DNA of 64,000 nucleotides, from positions 62,001 to 126,000 of the forward strand of contig JAUHYD010000005.1 of NCBI GenBank assembly GCA_030426665.1. The letters are read 5' to 3'. Below are positions 27,901 through 35,719 of the stretch, one piece after another. This stretch comes from Bacteroidia bacterium. Lineage in GTDB: Bacteria > Bacteroidota > Bacteroidia > Chitinophagales > Chitinophagaceae. How positions within the stretch are numbered: position 1 is the stretch's first letter; each line of letters starts with the position of its first letter. The position numbers and the translations under genes were made by a program. Below the pieces are notes generated by a model. It did not search any database. It saw nothing but the letters and a program-made list of their open reading frames with translations, and was not told the DNA's origin.

Positions 27901-28588
27901 TCATATGCGAGTAAACTGCCCCGGAAATAATCGGGTTTCCGGCACCTACCCACCAGGAAGCTTCACCGGTCGTAGATAATAACGAACCTGTATTGAAACC
28001 GTTCTTTTGGGCATAATCGGGAGAGAGACCCGATGAAATAGAATCTTCCAGCACATATGCATTTATGTTCCAGTTGCCGGTAAGCGTGGCCAAAGCGGTA
28101 GCCGAAACTGTAACAGTCAGCAACCTTGTCGCAATATTGTATTCCGTTTCCACCTTCACATCAAATCGAGGCGTAACAGTATCTCTTATTCCTACCTTTG
28201 ACTCCCAGGGCCTGCCGTGTTCTATGTTGCCACCTATCTCCGCCCTGTCAATTACGCCCTTAGGATATGCAGTAATACCCAGTGCCGTATCAAACGGATT
28301 ACCCGGCAACGCCATTGGATCATATATGGTAGGACCATATCCGGAACCATGCCAATACGCCATAATCGTATTAGGATACATAGGCAACACACGAGATATC
28401 ACATCCTGATCCGCATCTAGGGTATAATAACCCCATGTCGCCATAGAAATCTCTAAAAAATTATGTTTTACACCGTTGGTGCTATCGGCGAAACGCGCAA
28501 TTTGGGCAGTACCGTTAACCGAAAGTAAAAGCAGCGCAAATAAAACGAATTTGCAAGGCAGGGTGCTGCAAAATAGGATAGTTCTCAT
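21956..28588 (-). CDS. Giant surface protein: Omp28-like domain, 21 Ig-like repeats, T9SS tail
   Basis: The start is set at 28588 (MRTILFCSTLPCKFVLFALL and cleavage after TAQ), giving about 2210 residues. The first 300 residues resemble Omp28-related proteins (AYWHGSGYGPTIYDPMALPG, ASWWVGAGNPIISGAVYSHM), but the thioredoxin-like Cys pair usual near the start is replaced by ISMATWGYYT. After a cadherin-like segment come about 21 tandem Ig-like (BIG2-type) units of 70-75 residues, each of the form VTVNPLPAPITG-VCEG-TLS-GGTWSSS-VATVG-SG-V-GV-AGT-ISYT-PTGC, with two PKD-like units inserted before the last. Two Cys per unit could pair. The final 75 residues (LNVFPNPNDGNLVLQLSSPL ... RRIVVN) are a type A T9SS sorting domain. 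It is probably a long surface stalk or adhesin. A perfect -7 box lies upstream. Confidence 0.88.
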   Translation of the reverse strand: MRTILFCSTLPCKFVLFALLLLSVNGTAQIARFADSTNGVKHNFLEISMATWGYYTLDADQDVISRVLPMYPNTIMAYWHGSGYGPTIYDPMALPGNPFDTALGITAYPKGVIDRAEIGGNIEHGRPWESKVGIRDTVTPRFDVKVETEYNIATRLLTVTVSATALATLTGNWNINAYVLEDSISSGLSPDYAQKNGFNTGSLLSTTGEASWWVGAGNPIISGAVYSHMNVVRKMLAPGDEIWGELAFTNPVSGTTVTKTYTYTLPGSYEAKFVKVVGLVEKFGATLSDRAIENVIQTSVFQELVQFANGSTQMMDVCQGSSSNSIDTQLMVVTPSTAATVSWSVLEAPSHGSLTATYSTTASSDTLIPSGLSYTPTSGYAGLDTFSVLVVKGSYSDTTKVIVNVSAMPTGVTVNICEGETLALPYPGLGGWSSSNPSVMDIAAPNFVTGVIAGTATLTYTGPGGCNVSTTGTVNTAPSAITGDLSICYGSATTLSCATSGGTWSSSSLAVASVGSASGLVVGLTSGTATIIYTGAAGCTSSAIVTVYPLPPPISGVLAICDGSTTALGNALSGGTWSVIGTAVNVISPGLIEAVSPGSATVVYTHSGCSTSVIVTVSPAPSAITGSLSICTGGATTLSHVTPGGTWASGSPGVVSVDASTGFVSSIGGAGTSIITYTLPSGCAATATVTVNAPPAPITGVQSFCYGSGTTLSCATTGGTWSSSSLGVAYVGSTSGLVSGVTPGTSTIIYSSAAGCTTSAIITVNAEPAAITGVSHVCVGATSTLSSATTGGAWSASNGNASVGLTTGVVTGVSPGTVVISYTLPSGCFRTLTVLVSGLPTVVAGGIQVCEGSSNTLTGAPMGGTWSSLSPGIASISLGSGVVNGVTAGTASVVYTMPTGCTSSAVVTVNAAPPPITGELAFCYGSTTTLSNVLSGGTWSVIGTPAIVLSPGLIGGVSPGTATVVYMHSGCSASVIVTVNAVPSAIGGSGEVCVGSDITLSNSISGGTWLSSTPTIASVAIGTGVLTGNNPGTTTVIYATGAGCSASKIITVNAIPASIGGVLSLCEGNTTTLTTSPAGGTWSSLTPAIASVTSGSGVVNGISAGTASVVYTLPTGCSSNAAVSVNPSPVALVGLVGVCVGDTLSIGVFPEYTWSTSDPTIATFGSSGNVLTGVSAGTVTITVTVPSTGCFATHPATVYPLPAGITGPTSVCEGSSLSLTSATPGGSWSSETSSIASIGSAAGIVSGIVAGGCYVSYRLPTGCATSVVVTVNPLPAPIVGTTQLCEGMSTALGCASFGGTWVSSSSSVAQVGSLDGLVTGLSSGTSMVSYVFSTGCARSVAVTVNPSPAPVTGTAAVCEGMSTVLSCVSSGGTWTSSNISIASVGSISGLVTGLSSGTSRISYSFPTGCAKSVTVTVNPVPSPITGTASVCEGSTTVLSTASSGGVWISGNTAVATVHFASGIVSGVSAGTTLITYAYASGCQAVTVVTVHPLASAGTIIVPTGVCLGATVTMSESVSGGTWTSSMPSVCLISSVTGATFCGALGTATISYRVANGCFTSAVVTVNPLPGAITGSSFFCEGLSSSLAASPSGGTWSSAVPSVATVESATGVVSGINGGTSVISYTLPTGCRSTAIVTIDPLSSAGVITVGSGVCEGETITLGETVSGGTWVSASTAIASVGAASGVVSGIATGTTTVSYTIASGCMATGEITVNPLPAVITGTASVCEGLTATLSSASSGGLWTSGSSIVATVGSVSGIIAGVTAGTTTISYTLPTGCRVETVATVISLATAGAVSGPSGVCEGAVITLSESVAGGAWMSSDVAVATIGTSGVVSGVSFGTVMVSYTVPTGCYATAIVTVNPTPVLTSTLTPGAICDSTVFSYTPVSSVPGSSFSWTRPFISGITSLAATGTDSPDEILHNTSTFAIPVSYVYTVTAGSCSSTANVTVTVNPTPRLSNPLPPAPLCSGNTFNFTPSSATLGSTFIWARDSVVGISTPIASGVGSVSEVLVNTTTGVLAVNYIFTISANGCTDSQLVTVSVNPETNPGVIVGPDTVCAGSSIILINVVSGGTWTTTTGNTSITGGIVTGLIAGTDIITYSVTGICGTATTSKSISVRSVEECSVSVIGEVQEQPELNVFPNPNDGNLVLQLSSPLTNAVHVVVADLLGQVVTKMTTTTNVATPMRLNCATGMYLLTVESGGKNYLRRIVVN

Positions 28589-28628
28589 AAGGGATGGTAT
28601 TAACACTTATCAAATGTAATATTTTTTT

Positions 28629-28636
28629 CAAAAATA
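28629..28636 (-). promoter_or_regulatory. -7 box upstream of the giant surface protein
   Basis: Reverse strand TATTTTTG matches TANNTTTG. A start of transcription near 28623 leaves about 35 bases before the ATG at 28588 and supports the inner start codon. No -33 TTTG was found at the standard spacing. Confidence 0.4.
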
Positions 28637-28851
28637 TGTTCCCTCAAGACTCGAAGATGCCCATAATATCAACTTGCGGCTTCGCATGATAAGGACTTAG
28701 GGAACTTGAATTAGTACTATCTTTTTGTCCACAGGTCACAAAAAAGTACATTCAACAGATAACCTGCTTACAAAAAAACGCAGGGCAGTGGGCTCTTCGA
28801 TCTTTATTCATTTCTTAGAACAAACAAAGCAGTTTTTGTTACTCTCTAAAA

Positions 28852-30828
28852 TTAAACTGCTTTCTTTAAAGCAAGGTAAAACGTAGCACCCTTTCCTTCC
28901 GTGCTTTCTACCCACATTTCGCCTCCATTCAGTTCGGCGAACTCCTTACATAGCATAAGACCTATTCCACTACCCTGTTCGTCGGCAGTCCCGGGCTGAC
29001 TTTTTAGAGGCTTAAACATGGTTGGCAACATACTGGCTGCAATACCCACACCATCATCCTTAACTGACAGTACTACAAAACCGGGTTTGCTCTTATCCTC
29101 AGCAGAAATCGAAATATTACCACCGGGTTTGGTGTATTTGATAGCATTAGCAATCAAATTTCTAACGATAAAATCTACGTGCGTTGCGTCTGCATTAACT
29201 ACGGTATCGTCCTCGACATGTTCTGTAGCTGTAATTGCTTTTTCTTCCAGCGACAGTTTTCGAAGGGCGATATTTTCCCCAACTACATCCTTCAGCAAAA
29301 CCTTCTGCTCTTGCATGGTAATTCCTTTAACAAGGGTCTGCCCCCAAAAAAGCAATTTATCAAGCATCTCCATAGAAGCCTTGGTATGGTCTCTGAGGCT
29401 ATCTAGCAAGTATTGCTTTTCCTCTTCAGATGTCTCCTCATCTTCATAAATATCAAGGATAGTAGGAATTCTGGCAATCGGACCGCGCAAATCATGCCCC
29501 ACCACCGAGAATAGCTTATCCTTCATCGCATTCAGCTCCTTTAGTTCAGATTGATGCTTCTCTAACTGCTGATTCAAAACAATCGTCTTTCTATAAAAGA
29601 AGACAACCACAAGCAGCAATACAATCACTCCTATTGCAATTCCGATAACAAAATTGCGCTCTTTCATATTATGTCGGCTCGTCTCTTCCAGCTTCCTCAC
29701 CTTCATATCCGCTTTCTCTAACTCGTATTCGGCCGATATTTCAGCCAGCTCTATAGACTTATTCACGCTAAAAAAGCTATCAACAATCTTCTGACGTTTC
29801 AGGGTCGCGTCAAGCGCTTTTTCAAACTCCCCCATTTCCTTATACATGATAACCTGATTCTCATAAATTGATGCCAATTGGTGCCCATTACTCATTTTTT
29901 GGGCCACTTCCAGCGCCTTCTCCATGTATTGCTCGGCCTCTTCATGATTCGTCTTTACCGATATCAACGCCATCTGCAACCATATGTCTGACTTCATTTC
30001 TTCTAGCTGCTTTTCCTTCGCTATTTCAAGCCCCTGCTGAAAATAACTCATTGATTTCGCCATATCTCCGGCCTCAAAGTAAAATTGCCCTAAATACTGT
30101 AGGCACTCAACATGTGCACCTACTAAGTTGTTTTTACTACTCAATTCCAGGTCTCTCTGAAAAATCTCCAATGCTTTGTCTAGCTCCCCTCGATAGGCAT
30201 GTAGTATCCCGACTAAATTATATAGGTTGATAACCGATTCAGACAACGGCATTTCTTTACTTATTTCCGCCGCCTTGTTGAAATATTTTTCTGCATTATC
30301 AAATTCACTTTGCTGGAGATAGCTCGTCCCTAAATTCATATAGCCCACGACTGCCACATGCTTATTGTCGACTTTCTCTGCCAACTTAACTGACTGGACG
30401 GTATATCGTGCACCTATATCAATATTCCCTTTTGTAAACTCAATTGAGCCAAGTGAGCTCAACACATCTGAAATGCCGTTTGTATCTTTTTCTTGTTTGA
30501 ATAACTCCAATGCACGACTTAGCCGTCGCTCGGCAATGTTTATTCTACCCTGTGAACGATCAATCATTCCAAGTTCTTGCAGAATTTCCCCTTCGCCAAT
30601 CGAATATTTCCGTTCGACGGCATACGCTATGCCAGCATCAGAATAATATTTCGCAGAATCTCGGTCAATATAAGCATAATGCTTAATGAGTCCGATATAG
30701 GCTGTAATTTTTGCCGCATCATCCTTCGCCTCCAATAGTGATTTCCGCAAGTCTTTTATGCTCGTCTTTCCCAGCACATTGCCGGACATCAAAAAAAACA
30801 AACAAAAAAGCTTGAACAGTCTTTTCAT
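28852..30828 (-). CDS. TPR-sensor histidine kinase
   Basis: A 658-residue membrane histidine kinase. It has a signal sequence (MKRLFKLFCLFFLMSGNVLG), then about seven TPR-type helical pairs (about residues 40-345, for example NIDIGARYTVQSVKLAEKVD), a coiled coil, a single transmembrane helix (about 395-415, VIGIAIGVIVLLLVVVFFYR) and a cytoplasmic kinase core. The core has the H box SVVGHDLRGPIARIP, N box NLIANAIKYTKPGG, G1 box VKDDGVGIAA and G2 box EQGSGIGLMLCKEFAELNGG, all complete. The TPR part is expected in the periplasm. No response regulator is adjacent, so it is an orphan kinase. The layout (TPR, helix, one membrane span, catalytic domain) parallels that of the seven adenylate cyclases at 39-54 kb, with a different output domain. 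Confidence 0.92.
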   Translation of the reverse strand: MKRLFKLFCLFFLMSGNVLGKTSIKDLRKSLLEAKDDAAKITAYIGLIKHYAYIDRDSAKYYSDAGIAYAVERKYSIGEGEILQELGMIDRSQGRINIAERRLSRALELFKQEKDTNGISDVLSSLGSIEFTKGNIDIGARYTVQSVKLAEKVDNKHVAVVGYMNLGTSYLQQSEFDNAEKYFNKAAEISKEMPLSESVINLYNLVGILHAYRGELDKALEIFQRDLELSSKNNLVGAHVECLQYLGQFYFEAGDMAKSMSYFQQGLEIAKEKQLEEMKSDIWLQMALISVKTNHEEAEQYMEKALEVAQKMSNGHQLASIYENQVIMYKEMGEFEKALDATLKRQKIVDSFFSVNKSIELAEISAEYELEKADMKVRKLEETSRHNMKERNFVIGIAIGVIVLLLVVVFFYRKTIVLNQQLEKHQSELKELNAMKDKLFSVVGHDLRGPIARIPTILDIYEDEETSEEEKQYLLDSLRDHTKASMEMLDKLLFWGQTLVKGITMQEQKVLLKDVVGENIALRKLSLEEKAITATEHVEDDTVVNADATHVDFIVRNLIANAIKYTKPGGNISISAEDKSKPGFVVLSVKDDGVGIAASMLPTMFKPLKSQPGTADEQGSGIGLMLCKEFAELNGGEMWVESTEGKGATFYLALKKAV

Positions 30829-31004
30829 AAATCAGAACGAAGCAAAAAATGGTGACGGACACAAAATAAATGCTATTATCAGTAATACCAAATATTTATC
30901 AGCCATTCAGTTCCGGTTAACATTTTTAGCCTTCAGGCATACACAACCCGCTCATTAACCCGATATCTGGCAACAATTGATTTTCTTTGTGCTTGATTGT
31001 CAAC

Positions 31005-32009
31005 ATGAACATAGAAAAGAACATATCACTACTACCTTATAACACATTTGGCATAAACGTATCCGCTGCGTCACTACTGGTCGTTCATACCAATGACGAA
31101 CTGGTGGAGGCGCTAAAATCAACACCCAATGTTCGGATAATAGGGGGAGGCAGTAACGTCCTGCTGACAAAAGACATTACCGAAGTTGTTATATGCAATC
31201 AGCTGAAAGGGATTAAGAAAATAAATGAGGACAACGACCATATTTGGTTGGAGGTTCAATCTGGCGAAATATGGCACGATTTTGTCTTGTTTGTCATCGA
31301 AAATGGTTGGGCAGGAATAGAAAACTTGGCACTCATACCCGGCACAGTGGGGGCAGCGCCGATTCAAAACATCGGCGCATACGGGGTGGAGGTAAAAGAC
31401 GCCATCGAACAAGTCAACTTCAGACGACTAACAGACAATTCGGAAGCATCATTTAGCAATGCCGAATGCAAATTCGGATATAGGGACAGTATCTTTAAGA
31501 ACGAATTGAAAGGACAAATCTTCATTTCTTCAGTTGTCTTCAAGTTGAGAAAAAAGGCAATTTTAAATACAAGTTATGGGGCTATCCGCCAGGAGCTGGA
31601 AAAAATGGGAATATCTGAACCAACCCCCAAAAGCGTTGCGCAAGCAGTAATAAATATTCGCAGCAGTAAATTGCCCGACCCAAAAAAGATTGGGAATGCC
31701 GGTAGCTTTTTCAAGAACCCGACGATTACAACGGAACAATACAGACACCTCTGTCTAAAATTCCCCGATATGCCGAGTTACCCGGTATCGGATAGATTGA
31801 CTAAGATTCCTGCTGGTTGGCTTATTGAACAATGTGGGTGGAAAGGCTACAGAACCGGAGACATTGGTGTCCATGCGAAGCAAGCACTGGTACTCGTAAA
31901 TTATGGAAAAGCGAGCGGAAATGATATTTATGAATTATCTGAATTAATTCTCAATTCTGTCAAAGACAAATTTGGAATAAACCTGGAAAGAGAAGTGCAA
32001 ATCTGGTAA
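31005..32009 (+). CDS. murB: UDP-N-acetylenolpyruvoylglucosamine reductase MurB
   Basis: FAD enzyme that reduces UDP-GlcNAc-enolpyruvate to UDP-MurNAc, the second committed step of peptidoglycan synthesis in the cytoplasm. ATG 31005 is chosen (MNIEKNISLLPYNTFGINVS) since the family begins with this LxxxNTF segment. Also seen: the FAD-binding VRIIGGGSNVLLTKD, the GIENLALIPGTVGAAPIQNIG motif, the catalytic Ser region GNAGSFFKNPTIT and the C-terminal GWLIEQCGWKGYRTGDIGVH with the final Glu in NLEREVQIW. At 334 residues it is a type I MurB like that of E. coli. It is divergent from the histidine kinase and stands alone on its strand before the receptor gene. Confidence 0.95.
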   Translation: MNIEKNISLLPYNTFGINVSAASLLVVHTNDELVEALKSTPNVRIIGGGSNVLLTKDITEVVICNQLKGIKKINEDNDHIWLEVQSGEIWHDFVLFVIENGWAGIENLALIPGTVGAAPIQNIGAYGVEVKDAIEQVNFRRLTDNSEASFSNAECKFGYRDSIFKNELKGQIFISSVVFKLRKKAILNTSYGAIRQELEKMGISEPTPKSVAQAVINIRSSKLPDPKKIGNAGSFFKNPTITTEQYRHLCLKFPDMPSYPVSDRLTKIPAGWLIEQCGWKGYRTGDIGVHAKQALVLVNYGKASGNDIYELSELILNSVKDKFGINLEREVQIW

Positions 32010-32058
32010 TGTAACCGGGCTTTGTAATTGATTCTCAACCGACATTAACAAGAATTTA

Positions 32059-32090
32059 TTTGTTACATCGACAAAATTTATGCTATTTCG
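32059..32090 (+). promoter_or_regulatory. Putative promoter or operator of the outer-membrane receptor gene
   Basis: TTTG at 32059-32062 and TATTTCG at 32084-32090 recall the -33 and -7 boxes, but the spacer is 21 bases and the -7 box is imperfect. The interest lies in ACATCGACA at 32065-32073, placed two bases after the TTTG exactly as upstream of the T9SS gene at 1993, and in the shared ATGCTATTT just downstream. Confidence 0.35.
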
Positions 32091-32123
32091 TGAACATTTA
32101 GATTTAATTAGGAAACAAATTAC

Positions 32124-34673
32124 ATGCAAAATTTAAGGCATATTCTATCAATACTTATCGCTATTCTGGCTATACCCCAAATTGTATTGGCCGATGGTTC
32201 TATTCGTGGAAAAGTGTTCAACTCTGAAAACCAACCTATATCATACGCTACAATTACACTCCTGAGAGCAGACTCTTCTGTCATAAACGGCGACCTTACC
32301 GAGGACGATGGCTCATTTTCGATACCGGTTGCGAATACCGGAAGTTATCTACTCCGCATAGAGTCTCTCGGATTTGAAAAGAAATACAAGCGCATTGCTG
32401 TCCTCGATAACAATACAGTTACCAAACTAGCACCACTAACGTTGAGTCAAACCACAAATGCATTGGCAGCAGTAAGCATTACCGCCGAAAGACGACTTAT
32501 GGAGCTGAAAGTGGACAAAAAAGTCTTTAATGTAGAAAAAAACACCACCACTTCCGGAGGCAGCGCTGCGGACGTTTTAGACAATGTACCGTCTGTTTCT
32601 ACCGACGTAGATGGAAATGTAAGCCTGCGGGGAAAAGGAAATGTAAATGTGCTGATTGATGGTAAACCAGCTACACTACTGGGCAGTGACGTAGCGTCAG
32701 CATTACAAAGCCTCCCTGCCGGAAGCATAGAAAGCGTGGAAGTCATAACAAACCCATCTTCAAAGTACGATGCTCAGGGAACAACCGGCATCATTAACAT
32801 CATCACAAAAAAAGAAAGCAGGCAAGGCTTGAACGGCAATGTCCGGCTCGGCGCAGGTACCCGAAACAAATACAATGGCAATCTGGGACTAAACCTGCGT
32901 AGACAAAAATGGAATGTATTTGTGAATAGCAGCTTTAGGATAAAAAACACCTTTCATTATGTCACTACCCACCGCGAAGACATAAACCCGTCAAATGGTT
33001 TTAAGCAGTCCTATTATACGTTTGAGCACGTACCGCGTCTATTTAATGGTTCATTTAATTCAGCGGGGGCATCTTATGACATCGACGACAACAACAACAT
33101 TACACTCACACAAAATGTAAACTTCATGCAGTGGGGTTATAAAGACTATTCCGACTATACTGTCTTCAGTGAGCCACACCAACAAGGGGATACCCTTTTG
33201 AATCGAAATCGCTACTCCGAGCTACTTGGAGGTCCGATTTCTCTTTCTACTGCATTTGACTATAAACGCAAATTCAAGAAAAAGGATGAAGAGTTGAGCG
33301 TTGATGCCACATTCGCCTCCAGGGAGATGGCAAAAAAACAAAATTACGTGACGCACGTTTATGTTCCCGGCACAACTCCAATGCCGGGAATCATATCAAA
33401 TGCACCGGGTAGCGGTGGCAGCAAAAGCCTGAATATGTGGGTAAACTACACAGACCCACTCTTTACCGAACATGGGAAACTGGGTGTCGGTGTTAAATCG
33501 CAATATTATAATTTCTACAGTAGCAACAACCCAGTACTGAGAGAAGACACAGAGGGCAGCGTCAGTACTATGGATTCTACGCTTTATGCTACCTACGATT
33601 ATACACAACAAATACATGCTGCCTACGTTAATTGGACTGACCAGCTAGGAAAATTCGGTTATCAGGTAGGACTACGCGGGGAAAGCGCTATTTATGACGG
33701 GAACGGAGAAGTGCCGCGATATGCAACCTTTCACAATAGCTTTCAAAACCTGTTCCCCTCTGCATTTGTATCCTATAAAATGACCGACGAGCAGAGCATG
33801 TTTATAAACTACAGCCGCCGTACAAACCGCCCGGGATTTCATTCAATGATGCCGTACAAAGATTACTCAAATCCCGGCACAATAACATCGGGAAACCCCA
33901 ATCTGATTCCTGAGTTTATTCAGAATGTAGAACTCAGTTATAACATAAATGATGACAAGGGAAATAACATTATTCTCAGTACTTATTTCTCTAAAACAAA
34001 TAATCTGATTCAGCGCATACAACGGCCCATACAAACTGCGGATGAGGCGGAATTCGGAATTACAGAAGGAACGGGCTCCTCGCTCTTGAGAATACCGCTA
34101 AACATCGCATCCGGCACTACATACGGGCTCGAAGGGATGGGACACCTCCAGTTTACCCGTTCATGGGATGCAACGCTAAGTGTGAATGTATTTAACAATC
34201 AACTTAAAGTCGGGCAAATTGATGCCGATTATGCCGACTATCTGACTAACAACAGTGGTTACAGCTGGTTCGCAAAAGGCAGTAGCAATATCAAACTCCC
34301 TTCGGACTTTTCACTTCAGTTTACCGGTCATTATGTGTCCCCGAAAGTAGTGACACAAGGACGAGTAAGAGAGAGTTACTGGCTCGACATAGCATTGAAA
34401 AAGAATTTCTGGGACGGCAAGGCATCGGTAGTTATTAACTGCTCAGACGTTTTCAAGACCCGTCAGTTTATTACTGACTACACAACTACCGGCTATACAC
34501 AAACAATTAACCGCGTAAAAGAAACACGCATTGGCAACATTACATTCAGTTACCGTTTTGGAAAATCAGAAACAGGGAAAAACAACTACAACAGAAGCAA
34601 ACACACCAAACCAACTGAAGAAAACAGGACAGAAAATCTGAAAGAAGAAGATAGTGGCAATCAGAATGGTTGA
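32124..34673 (+). CDS. Outer-membrane receptor with carboxypeptidase-regulatory N domain
   Basis: An 849-residue outer-membrane protein of the TonB-dependent-receptor-like class (OMP_b-brl_3 type). After a signal peptide (MQNLRHILSILIAILAIPQI, cleaved near VLADG) come a carboxypeptidase-regulatory-like domain (about residues 25-105, SIRGKVFNSENQPISYATIT), a plug domain (about 115-215, KVFNVEKNTTTSGGSAADVL, DNVPSVSTDVDGNVSLRGKG, NPSSKYDAQGTTGIINIITK) and a 22-strand-like barrel to the end, with ITFSYRFGKSE as the last strand. A hydrophilic tail of about 30 residues follows the barrel, which is uncommon. No SusD partner is adjacent, so glycan uptake is not indicated; the ligand is unknown. Confidence 0.9.
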   Translation: MQNLRHILSILIAILAIPQIVLADGSIRGKVFNSENQPISYATITLLRADSSVINGDLTEDDGSFSIPVANTGSYLLRIESLGFEKKYKRIAVLDNNTVTKLAPLTLSQTTNALAAVSITAERRLMELKVDKKVFNVEKNTTTSGGSAADVLDNVPSVSTDVDGNVSLRGKGNVNVLIDGKPATLLGSDVASALQSLPAGSIESVEVITNPSSKYDAQGTTGIINIITKKESRQGLNGNVRLGAGTRNKYNGNLGLNLRRQKWNVFVNSSFRIKNTFHYVTTHREDINPSNGFKQSYYTFEHVPRLFNGSFNSAGASYDIDDNNNITLTQNVNFMQWGYKDYSDYTVFSEPHQQGDTLLNRNRYSELLGGPISLSTAFDYKRKFKKKDEELSVDATFASREMAKKQNYVTHVYVPGTTPMPGIISNAPGSGGSKSLNMWVNYTDPLFTEHGKLGVGVKSQYYNFYSSNNPVLREDTEGSVSTMDSTLYATYDYTQQIHAAYVNWTDQLGKFGYQVGLRGESAIYDGNGEVPRYATFHNSFQNLFPSAFVSYKMTDEQSMFINYSRRTNRPGFHSMMPYKDYSNPGTITSGNPNLIPEFIQNVELSYNINDDKGNNIILSTYFSKTNNLIQRIQRPIQTADEAEFGITEGTGSSLLRIPLNIASGTTYGLEGMGHLQFTRSWDATLSVNVFNNQLKVGQIDADYADYLTNNSGYSWFAKGSSNIKLPSDFSLQFTGHYVSPKVVTQGRVRESYWLDIALKKNFWDGKASVVINCSDVFKTRQFITDYTTTGYTQTINRVKETRIGNITFSYRFGKSETGKNNYNRSKHTKPTEENRTENLKEEDSGNQNG

Positions 34674-34802
34674 TAGAACCAATACTTCGCCAAAACCTAT
34701 TGTCACACTTTACGTATTTAATATTCAATTAACCCGACCGTCATATTCCGTTTATAATAAAGTTGTCCATTTGTATAACCAAATGCTCGCAACGCGGAAT
34801 CA

Positions 34803-35705
34803 ATGGCGAAAAGAGAAGTGGATATAGTTGTACTGTCAGACATCCACCTTGGCACCTACGGATGCCATGCAACCGAACTACTCAAATACCTGAAGAGCAT
34901 CAAGCCCAAAGCACTGATACTAAATGGAGACATAATCGACATTTGGCAATTCAGTAAACGATACTGGCCTTCTACCCACATGATGGTCATTAAGCATATC
35001 ATAGGGCTGGTTGCCAAAGAAGTTCCTGTTTACTTCATACCAGGCAATCATGATGAGATGCTACGCAAATTCAAATGCTTCAATCTTGGCTCACTGAAAA
35101 TTGTCAATAAATTATCACTAAAAATAGACAACAAACGCTTGTGGGTATTTCACGGCGACGTTTTCGATGTGGTAATGCAACACAGTAAATGGTTGGCAAG
35201 GCTAGGAGCCGTGGGCTATGACACACTTATATTGATTAACAGGTTTGTAAACTATATCTCTCAGAAAATGGGACGCGGTAAACTTTCATTTTCAAAAAAA
35301 GTAAAAAACTCCGTAAAAAGTGCCGTTAAGTTTATTAATGACTTCGAGGATACAGTTTGCGACATCGCAGCAGAAAGCAACTATGACTATGTTGTATGCG
35401 GACACATTCACCATCCGGAGATAAAAGATGTACCCACAAAAAATGGCACCGTTACCTATATGAATTCGGGAGACTGGATAGAAAACCTTACCGCTCTGGA
35501 ATACAACGATTCAAAGTGGACCATCTACAATTATACCGATGATGTTGTTGCCCAGGCAATAGAAATAAATAAGAAGAAAAACGGGGGGCAGTCGTCAAAG
35601 GAAATGATGGCAAGCCTGATGTTGGAGCTGAAAGTGAAGCGTTATAAACAAGAAAAAGAAAATATGCATTCCCCATTGGCTCCGGAAAGCGTGCAGCACA
35701 TTTAG
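34803..35705 (+). CDS. UDP-2,3-diacylglucosamine pyrophosphatase-like metallophosphoesterase
   Basis: A 300-residue calcineurin-type phosphoesterase that resembles LpxH/LpxG-like enzymes, which hydrolyse UDP-2,3-diacylglucosamine to lipid X in lipid A synthesis. All metal-binding motifs are present: VVLSDIHLGTYG, LILNGDIIDIW, YFIPGNHDEM, WVFHGDVFDV and YVVCGHIHHPEIK. The insertion between GNHDE and GHIHH is helical and basic (SQKMGRGKLSFSKKVKNSV), as in membrane-associated members. A short Lys-rich C-terminal tail suggests contact with the inner membrane. The downstream glycosyltransferase starts 14 bases after the stop, an arrangement that points to joint transcription. Confidence 0.87.
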   Translation: MAKREVDIVVLSDIHLGTYGCHATELLKYLKSIKPKALILNGDIIDIWQFSKRYWPSTHMMVIKHIIGLVAKEVPVYFIPGNHDEMLRKFKCFNLGSLKIVNKLSLKIDNKRLWVFHGDVFDVVMQHSKWLARLGAVGYDTLILINRFVNYISQKMGRGKLSFSKKVKNSVKSAVKFINDFEDTVCDIAAESNYDYVVCGHIHHPEIKDVPTKNGTVTYMNSGDWIENLTALEYNDSKWTIYNYTDDVVAQAIEINKKKNGGQSSKEMMASLMLELKVKRYKQEKENMHSPLAPESVQHI

Positions 35706-35719
35706 AACCGTTGACAATC

